Assembly (NCBI GenBank): GCA_045125095.1
Contig: JBGVMW010000174.1
Span: 1-9,579 of the forward strand
Direction: 5' to 3'
Length of the DNA stretch: 9,579 nt
From: JBGVMW01 sp045125095
Lineage (GTDB): Bacteria > Bacillota > Clostridia > Lachnospirales > Lachnospiraceae
The notes beneath the pieces are model-generated. The model had not been told where the DNA came from, did not search any database, and was given only the letters and a program-made list of their open reading frames with translations. Positions 6,174 through 9,579 of the stretch are shown here, piece after piece. The position numbers were made by a program, and so were the translations under genes. The number at the start of each line of letters is the position of its first letter. The stretch's first letter is position 1.

Positions 6174-6791
6174 TTATGAATTATATCCTAATTCAATCGG
6201 TAAATCATCCCAAAGTTCTGTTCTTGTCTTATAACTATTAAACTTTTCCAAAACTTTCACATCAGGATTAGGATAAATCACAAATCCATCCTCCTCACCT
6301 TTTTCTGCACGAATAGGAAATGCAAGTTGCTCTTTCTCTAATGAAAACTGTGCATTTACACCTTCTTTATTTCCCCTTGCATCAAGGCGAATCCATTTTT
6401 TATATTCTTTGACATACACTCCATTAAATCCGTGATATATCAAAACAGGTGCTATTTCATCATCTAAAATCAATTTCTGATAACAAAATCCAGTTGGAAT
6501 AGATTTATAACGCAATAAAGCAGCTAGCAAATGTGACTTTGCAAAACAAATTCCATGCCTTGCTTCTAACACTTCTGTTGCTGAACAAGTTAAAATATCT
6601 TCATTTATATCTGCCGAATGTGAAATGTTATCTCTTACATATTCATACGCTCTTTTGATGTACTCTACTTCGTCGCTTGTTCCTTGATACAGTACATTTG
6701 CAAGTTGCATTATATTTTCATTTCCGAAATTAATCACATCATCTTCTTTTAAGTATTCATCTATGTTATCTGTAAATAATATTGTGCTCAT
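6174..6791 (-). CDS. Transglutaminase-like cysteine peptidase-fold protein
   Basis: This 205-aa cytoplasmic protein has a transglutaminase-like core. The catalytic triad can be read as Cys82 in RHGICFAKSHLLAALLR, His120 in IYHGFNGVYV and Asp137 in WIRLDARGN, in the order and spacing of the superfamily. Bacterial members act as proteases, peptide-modifying enzymes or unknown hydrolases, so the substrate cannot be named. I choose ATG 6791 because GGAGG lies 7 nt upstream. An in-frame ATG at 6827 would overlap the preceding gene and lacks an SD. The gene starts 29 nt after the GNAT stop on the same strand, so the two are almost certainly cotranscribed. No signal peptide or membrane segment is visible. 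Confidence 0.82.
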   Translation of the reverse strand: MSTILFTDNIDEYLKEDDVINFGNENIMQLANVLYQGTSDEVEYIKRAYEYVRDNISHSADINEDILTCSATEVLEARHGICFAKSHLLAALLRYKSIPTGFCYQKLILDDEIAPVLIYHGFNGVYVKEYKKWIRLDARGNKEGVNAQFSLEKEQLAFPIRAEKGEEDGFVIYPNPDVKVLEKFNSYKTRTELWDDLPIELGYNS

Positions 6792-6820
6792 AGTAATTCC
6801 TCCGCCAACTTCAAAGTTTC

Positions 6821-7267
6821 TTAACATTTTTCCAAATATACAAATTGCAGTTCCTCAGATACTGCTTCCTCTTTATAAATTTTATATCCCAATCTCTTAT
6901 ATAATCTTATGTTGCTAATACTCTTGGTACTGGTAAACAACTCATACCTGCAATTCGGAAATTCATTCTCCATTGCCAATAAAAGTTGCGTACCGATTCC
7001 CTGCTTTTGCATTTTAGGATGTACCATCAATTTGCCGATATAAACGGTTCCGTTCTCTTCATACGCCCTGACAGAACCAATAATATCTCCGCTGTCATCC
7101 ACTACTTTTAAAACAGTACCCTTTGCAAATTCTTCGCCCACTTCCTCTATCGTTTGCTTTAATGGCGGAATATTCATATCTCCAAAGAGTTTAGCTTCGC
7201 TTTGATAAGCCAAATATTGCAATTCAAGTATTTCCTTTAAATCTTCTTTTTGTGCCTTCTCTATCAA
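6821..7267 (-). CDS. GNAT-family N-acetyltransferase
   Basis: This is a single-domain GNAT acetyltransferase of 148 aa using acetyl-CoA; the acceptor is unknown. The acetyl-CoA pyrophosphate-binding motif A is clear: strand YIGKLMVHP followed by KMQKQGIGTQLL (Q-x-x-G-I-G). The C-terminal NIRLYKRLGYKIY is the usual motif B helix and strand. The start is ambiguous. AGGAGG (7277-7282) is 9 nt before TTG 7267 but only 3 nt before GTG 7273. I favour TTG, which gives MIEKAQKEDLKEI, a common GNAT N-terminus; the GTG start adds two residues. It is cotranscribed with the downstream transglutaminase-like gene. Confidence 0.88.
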   Translation of the reverse strand: MIEKAQKEDLKEILELQYLAYQSEAKLFGDMNIPPLKQTIEEVGEEFAKGTVLKVVDDSGDIIGSVRAYEENGTVYIGKLMVHPKMQKQGIGTQLLLAMENEFPNCRYELFTSTKSISNIRLYKRLGYKIYKEEAVSEELQFVYLEKC

Positions 7268-7303
7268 AATCACTTTCCTCCTAACGCAACATCATAACTG
7301 CAA

Positions 7304-7378
7304 ATTCAAATTCGTCTCTCAGCTAAACACTCCTGCTTACTGAAAGTTTGTTGAGCCCTAAGAAATATTCTGTAACCC
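7304..7378 (-). repeat. Intergenic repeat copy Y, in the GNAT/transglutaminase leader
   Basis: On the minus strand the order is GGGTTACAGAA (7378-7368), a hairpin (arms 7340-7346 and 7316-7322, CTTTCAG with CTGAGAG, continued inward by TAAGC/GTTTA, loop AGGAGT), then ACGAATTTGAAT (7315-7304). It ends about 37 nt upstream of the GNAT start. The same blocks in the same order occur in copy Z. The remaining spacer to the upstream gene (7379-7511) shows only a small TTATCC/GGATAA hairpin at 7461-7476. Confidence 0.55.
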
Positions 7379-7511
7379 GCAGTCGGCTTTACACATAGAT
7401 GCATGACTCAATCAACTTCGAATTCGATTAATATGTATCACAAAAATATATCATTCCTTATTATCCTTTTGGATAAACAGACCGATTATGCACCATATTC
7501 AACAAATATCT

Positions 7512-8378
7512 TTACTCTTTCCAGTAAAAAGTAAAAAACTTATCCTTTTCTAATCCTATTTTTTTATAAAAGTCTTGTTCAGAAATGACATATGCCACCT
7601 TAGCCCCCATATCCCTGACTCTGTTCATTGCTTCAAAGAGAACTGCCTTGCCAAGTCCTTTGCCTCTGTAAGCAGGAATTGTACACACAGGCTCTATATA
7701 TGCATAGTCTGTTTCTTCATTGAACCAAAGACAACAATAAGCAATATTTTCTCCCTGCTCATTTACAACCGCAAGGCTTAATTTAGGGTTTAGATGAGGA
7801 CGTTTTTGAGGAACGATTTCTTCGTTTCGTTCAAATTCCAAAATATCTGTTCCGTGGTCAAAACCTTGCCACAATAACCAACTAAAATCATATGCCTCTG
7901 TTTCCGGATTAAGTTCTCTCATGCTATATCCGCCATTTAATTGATAGTCCTTCTTTGTATCGAGTTCGCAGCACATGATGGTCTCTTTCTGCTCTGCTCT
8001 CTTGAAACCAAGTCTCTCTGCAACTTCTATTTTTTCAGCATCATCATCCAAAATTGCAATTCCTAATCCCGAATCATCCTTTAGATGATTATAAGCATAA
8101 TTTAGTACCTCATCATAGATTTCCATATACTCTGAAAGTACTCCACAAAAAGCTTCTCCAAAATACATATCATAAATGGCGACTCCTACAATTTTTCCCT
8201 CATCCCACCATAAACCAATGGATTCCATTGTAGTCCTGTCAAACTCAGGATGTTCATACATCCACTCAAATCTTGCCCAATTCCAATTTATATGCTTTTT
8301 CTCCAATTTATTTATTTCAATAAAAAAAGTGCAAAGATCATTATAATCTTCTACTCTGTAATTTCTAAATTTAGCCAA
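7512..8378 (-). CDS. Two-domain GNAT-family acetyltransferase
   Basis: This 288-aa protein has two GNAT-like halves. Residues 1 to about 135 look like a degenerate GNAT domain (IVGVAIYD, then EVAERLGFKRAE) without a clear acetyl-CoA loop. Residues about 150-288 form the active-looking domain with motif A (YIEPVCTIPAYRGKGLGKAVLFEAM; Arg238-Gly-Lys-Gly-Leu-Gly) and the end segment DFYKKIGLEK. Tandem GNATs of this kind often acetylate small molecules or antibiotics, but no substrate is evident. The start is TTG, 8 nt after GGGAGGAG (8387-8394). It stands alone, with 245 bp to the next gene and repeat-bearing spacers on both sides. It ends in TAA. Confidence 0.86.
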   Translation of the reverse strand: MAKFRNYRVEDYNDLCTFFIEINKLEKKHINWNWARFEWMYEHPEFDRTTMESIGLWWDEGKIVGVAIYDMYFGEAFCGVLSEYMEIYDEVLNYAYNHLKDDSGLGIAILDDDAEKIEVAERLGFKRAEQKETIMCCELDTKKDYQLNGGYSMRELNPETEAYDFSWLLWQGFDHGTDILEFERNEEIVPQKRPHLNPKLSLAVVNEQGENIAYCCLWFNEETDYAYIEPVCTIPAYRGKGLGKAVLFEAMNRVRDMGAKVAYVISEQDFYKKIGLEKDKFFTFYWKE

Positions 8379-8452
8379 AATGATTTCTCCTCCCGCATTT
8401 TCGTTTCGTATTCTAAAATACTATCGCTATTCTTCTGGCACTCCTATGCAAC

Positions 8453-8507
8453 TTCAAATTCTTGTGTGCTTTCAGACTCATCCGAAGCCTGAAAGTTTCT
8501 GTACCCT
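8453..8507 (-). repeat. Intergenic repeat copy Z, in the two-domain GNAT leader
   Basis: On the minus strand the order is AGGGTACAGAA (8507-8497), a 9-bp hairpin (CTTTCAGGC at 8495-8487 with GTCTGAAAG at 8477-8469, one G-U pair, loop TTCGGATGA), then GAATTTGAA (8461-8453). It lies 75-130 nt upstream of the GNAT TTG and just after the stop of the GNAT remnant. It shares all three blocks with copy Y and two with copy X. The rest of the leader (8379-8452) contains a small GTATT/AATAC inverted repeat but nothing else clear. Confidence 0.55.
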
Positions 8508-8531
8508 ACTAATTTCAACACAAATCCAACA

Positions 8532-8705
8532 TTAAATATCAAACCAATAAAAAGGTCTTTCCTTAATTTTTTCAAACCCTATACTTTCCGCCAACCGAAT
8601 AGAGCCCGTATTTGACTCTACACAATCCCAATGAGGTATCAAATCGCATTCAATGCAACGCTTTACAAACGCGCTTGTAAGTGCTTTGCAGAAGCTAAGA
8701 GGCAT
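8532..8705 (-). pseudogene. C-terminal remnant of a GNAT acetyltransferase gene
   Basis: This 57-codon open frame encodes a recognisable GNAT C-terminus: a helix (CKALTSAFVKRCIE), then IPHWDCVESNTGSIRLAE and SIGFEKIKERPFYWFDI followed by TAA. This matches the motif B/helix-strand region of GNATs with a PHWDC-type sequence (residues 24-28 here). The N-terminal two thirds, including strand beta4 and the RGxGxA acetyl-CoA loop, are missing. The upstream frame is closed by TAA, and the DNA there belongs to the yjdF reading frame, whose TGA (8705-8707) touches this ATG. It is therefore a deletion scrap fused behind yjdF, unlikely to be functional. Confidence 0.7.
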
Positions 8706-8821
8706 CAATGTCCCTTATGCTTTTCTCTTTTCTTTTGCTGTTTCAGTTCAAACATTCGTTGCTTGTCAGCCTCTTTTTGTTCCCGGCTTCTTAGTTTACG
8801 TTCCTGTTTGGTCTGTTCCTG
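8705..8821 (-). pseudogene. yjdF: 3' tail of yjdF beyond the premature stop
   Basis: Directly after the TAG at 8822-8824 the same frame stays open for 38 codons to TGA (8705-8707). It encodes the expected basic, Gln/Lys/Arg-rich YjdF C-terminus (QEQTKQERKLRSREQKEADK, then MFELKQQKKREKHKGH). Nothing else is damaged, so a single CAG-to-TAG change explains the break. The change may be recent, or it could be a sequencing error. Confidence 0.7.
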
Positions 8822-9121
8822 CTACATTTTCAGCGCTTGCTGTGATTTTGTACCGATACCATTTTCCTGCATCTGTTTCTTTGCATCACGCTGCATCCTC
8901 TTAGGATTTCTTTTTTTCTCTTTTACAACAGTTTCCACAGCCGGACTAAATTGTAGGCTATAATAGTACTTTTTAATATACTCTTGCACCTCATACTCCT
9001 TCGGTTCTGCACCAAACGTCACTTTCATTACTAAGAGTTTTCCATCTTCAATCTGTTCAAAAACACCCACCCAAAATGGATCTTCAAAAAATACTGTTAG
9101 CTTACCACTTACTTTGTCCAT
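8822..9121 (-). CDS. yjdF: YjdF-family (DUF2992) protein, truncated by in-frame TAG
   Basis: This is a YjdF/DUF2992 family protein, a small basic protein of unknown biochemical role found behind yjdF riboswitches and thought to help against azaaromatic toxins. The N-terminus MDKVSGKLTVFFEDPFWVG, the segment LLVMKVTFGAEPKEYEVQE and the basic block KEKKRNPKRMQRDAKKQMQ are characteristic. ATG 9121 is chosen because AGGAGGG (9128-9134) lies just upstream; an upstream ATG at 9151 would fall inside the riboswitch. The frame stops at codon 100 (TAG), although homologous sequence continues to codon 138. The product is either a 99-aa truncated protein or the gene is a pseudogene. Confidence 0.85.
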   Translation of the reverse strand: MDKVSGKLTVFFEDPFWVGVFEQIEDGKLLVMKVTFGAEPKEYEVQEYIKKYYYSLQFSPAVETVVKEKKRNPKRMQRDAKKQMQENGIGTKSQQALKM

Positions 9122-9147
9122 GACAATCCCTCCTAAATAATTGATAA

Positions 9148-9260
9148 GCAAAGAATGGACAACCCGGAGGGGCAGGTTACTTACCCTACAGAATATAGGA
9201 CGGCTGGGCTACCTACCAGCTCTAGTACATTTGTAATGTACATTGCGTTTTTATCTTTGC
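9148..9260 (-). promoter_or_regulatory. yjdF-type riboswitch
   Basis: The leader of yjdF can fold into a closed multi-branch structure. P1 is GCAAAGA/TCTTTGC (9254-9260 with 9148-9154), a hairpin is GTACATT/AATGTAC (9225-9231/9235-9241), and a 7-bp helix joins GGUAGGU (9217-9211) to ACCUGCC (9177-9171) with one G-U. The yjdF motif is known to sense azaaromatic compounds and to raise expression. A CCCCUCC stretch (9172-9166) is complementary to GGAGGG in the SD (9133-9128) and overlaps the 7-bp helix by 2 nt, which suggests translational control. Identification rests on gene context plus these pairings. Confidence 0.78.
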
Positions 9261-9267
9261 ATAGATA

Positions 9268-9276
9268 ATCATACCA
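9268..9276 (-). promoter_or_regulatory. Extended -10 promoter of yjdF leader
   Basis: On the minus strand TGG followed by TATGAT (9276-9268) is an extended -10 element. Transcription would begin near 9261, precisely at the first base of riboswitch helix P1 (9260). A TTGATG further upstream is about 20 bp away, too far for a normal -35, as is common for extended -10 promoters. Confidence 0.5.
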
Positions 9277-9339
9277 TAACATCCATTTTTTTTCATCAAA
9301 AAAATACCCGGGATCTAGCTCCATATACAAGTACACAAG

Positions 9340-9374
9340 GAAAAGGCTGGCACACAGAATGCGTCAGCCTTTTC
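9340..9374 (-). terminator. Rho-independent terminator of the cyclodeaminase-family gene
   Basis: GAAAAGGCTG (9340-9349) pairs perfectly with CAGCCTTTTC (9365-9374), giving a 10-bp stem with a loop that can pair further (GCA/TGC). On the minus strand it starts 7 nt after the stop codon and its T-rich arm is followed by CTTGTG. It separates the last gene from the yjdF unit. The T-tract is short, so termination may be partial. Confidence 0.65.
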
Positions 9375-9380
9375 TTTCAC

Positions 9381-9579
9381 TTATACCATCATCTGTGGTG
9401 TGTGCCACAAATTCAATTTTGTTCCAATGCCTTTTGCAAGAGCATTTCGATACACCATCGTCCCCCATGCAACATCTTCCGTTGGCATTCCACCCACAGA
9501 ATAGATTACGATTTCTCCTTCCTTTCTATGTACCGGAATTTTTCCAGTTAATACATCTCCCAAATCATCAATCTGGCCG
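9381..9579 (-). CDS. Ornithine cyclodeaminase / mu-crystallin family protein, C-terminal part
   Basis: Only the last 65 codons are inside the window; the frame is open to the right edge (the codons before GDVLTGK read GQIDDL). LGDVLTGKIP, then IVIYSVGGMPTEDVAWG and VYRNALAKGIGTKLNLW are characteristic of the C-terminal part of the NAD(P)-dependent ornithine cyclodeaminase/mu-crystallin family, which also includes alanine and ketimine-type dehydrogenases. In clostridia, close relatives are sometimes named tyramine oxidase subunit B, so the substrate cannot be fixed from this fragment. It ends in TAA (9381-9383), followed at once by a terminator hairpin. Confidence 0.75.
   Translation of the reverse strand, partial: GQIDDLGDVLTGKIPVHRKEGEIVIYSVGGMPTEDVAWGTMVYRNALAKGIGTKLNLWHTPQMMV

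Noticed and set aside
6792..6827. N-terminal extension of the transglutaminase-like gene from ATG 6827
   Set aside because: It overlaps the GNAT gene and lacks an SD, whereas ATG 6791 has GGAGG 7 nt upstream.
7461..7476. TTATCC/GGATAA hairpin as terminator of the two-domain GNAT gene
   Set aside because: It has 6 bp only and no U-tract on the minus strand; too weak to call.
6100..8507. Integron attC sites between GNAT cassettes
   Set aside because: The single-gene units and imperfect inverted repeats resemble a cassette array, but the copies lack a matching RYYYAAC/GTTRRRY pair. A lone GCTCAAC near copy Y has no partner, and no IntI-like gene is visible. Kept only as an open idea under the repeat finding.
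8444..8575. A 43-codon minus-strand frame starting at TTG 8575 with a hydrophobic stretch (LFIGLIFNVGFVL) and GYRNF, running through repeat Z
   Set aside because: It has no SD, overlaps the GNAT remnant in another frame, and its second half is encoded by the hairpin repeat. Copy Y also gives GYR-x-F, but in an unrelated frame context. Probably chance translation of the repeat.
8631..8963. Cysteine-rich plus-strand open frames opposite yjdF
   Set aside because: They are antisense to the clearly recognisable YjdF family sequence and have no SD; their composition is that of a reverse-strand shadow.
1..9579. CRISPR arrays, tRNA and rRNA genes
   Set aside because: No regularly spaced direct repeats, cloverleaf-type sequences with CCA-end signatures, or rRNA-like conserved stretches were seen on either strand.

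Overview
The window looks like a low-GC Firmicute, most likely a gut Lachnospiraceae-type clostridium. The signs are AT-rich intergenic DNA, strong AGGAGG-type ribosome binding sites with many TTG starts, a DUF6061-like protein, an AgrC/AgrA-type signalling pair and a yjdF-riboswitch/YjdF unit. The genus is inference.

Left part (1 to about 5900), accessory DNA. It opens with a non-coding region of consecutive hairpins. The first has the layout of an IncQ/MobQ-type oriT: a 9-bp inverted repeat followed directly by a GAATGCGCCCT nick-region match. Next comes a 528-aa MobA/MobL relaxase on the plus strand. Its ribosome binding site is spaced for an ATC codon, not for the first ATG. Facing it on the minus strand is a cargo module: a GHKL histidine kinase and LytTR response regulator overlapping by 4 bp, then a 460-aa lipoprotein with an LprI/DUF1311-like domain. 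The lipoprotein has its own weak promoter, preceded by 20-bp-spaced direct repeats that look like a LytTR operator. A small DUF6061-like gene, ended by a 15-bp hairpin, completes this part.

Junction (about 5900 to 6100). A non-coding stretch carries a perfect 12-bp direct repeat, 75 bp apart, each copy preceded by AAGGGT. It is the best candidate for the end or attachment region of the mobile element. No integrase lies in the window.

Right part (about 6100 to 9579), probably resident DNA, all on the minus strand. In transcription order it contains: the 3' end of an ornithine cyclodeaminase-family gene with its terminator; an extended -10 promoter; a yjdF-type riboswitch; a yjdF gene broken by an in-frame TAG; a 57-aa C-terminal scrap of a GNAT acetyltransferase gene; an intact two-domain GNAT gene; and a GNAT/transglutaminase-like gene pair. 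Three related intergenic sequences (a CTTTCAG/CTGAAAG-type hairpin plus a GAATTTGAA box) punctuate this array, one after each unit. The outermost copy now lies next to the presumed element end.

How it fits together: a mobilizable element with a relaxase/oriT set carries a sensor-regulator-lipoprotein cargo and appears inserted beside an acetyltransferase-rich, partly decaying stress or detoxification region. The least explained signals are the three-copy intergenic repeat and the lipoprotein/LytTR module.
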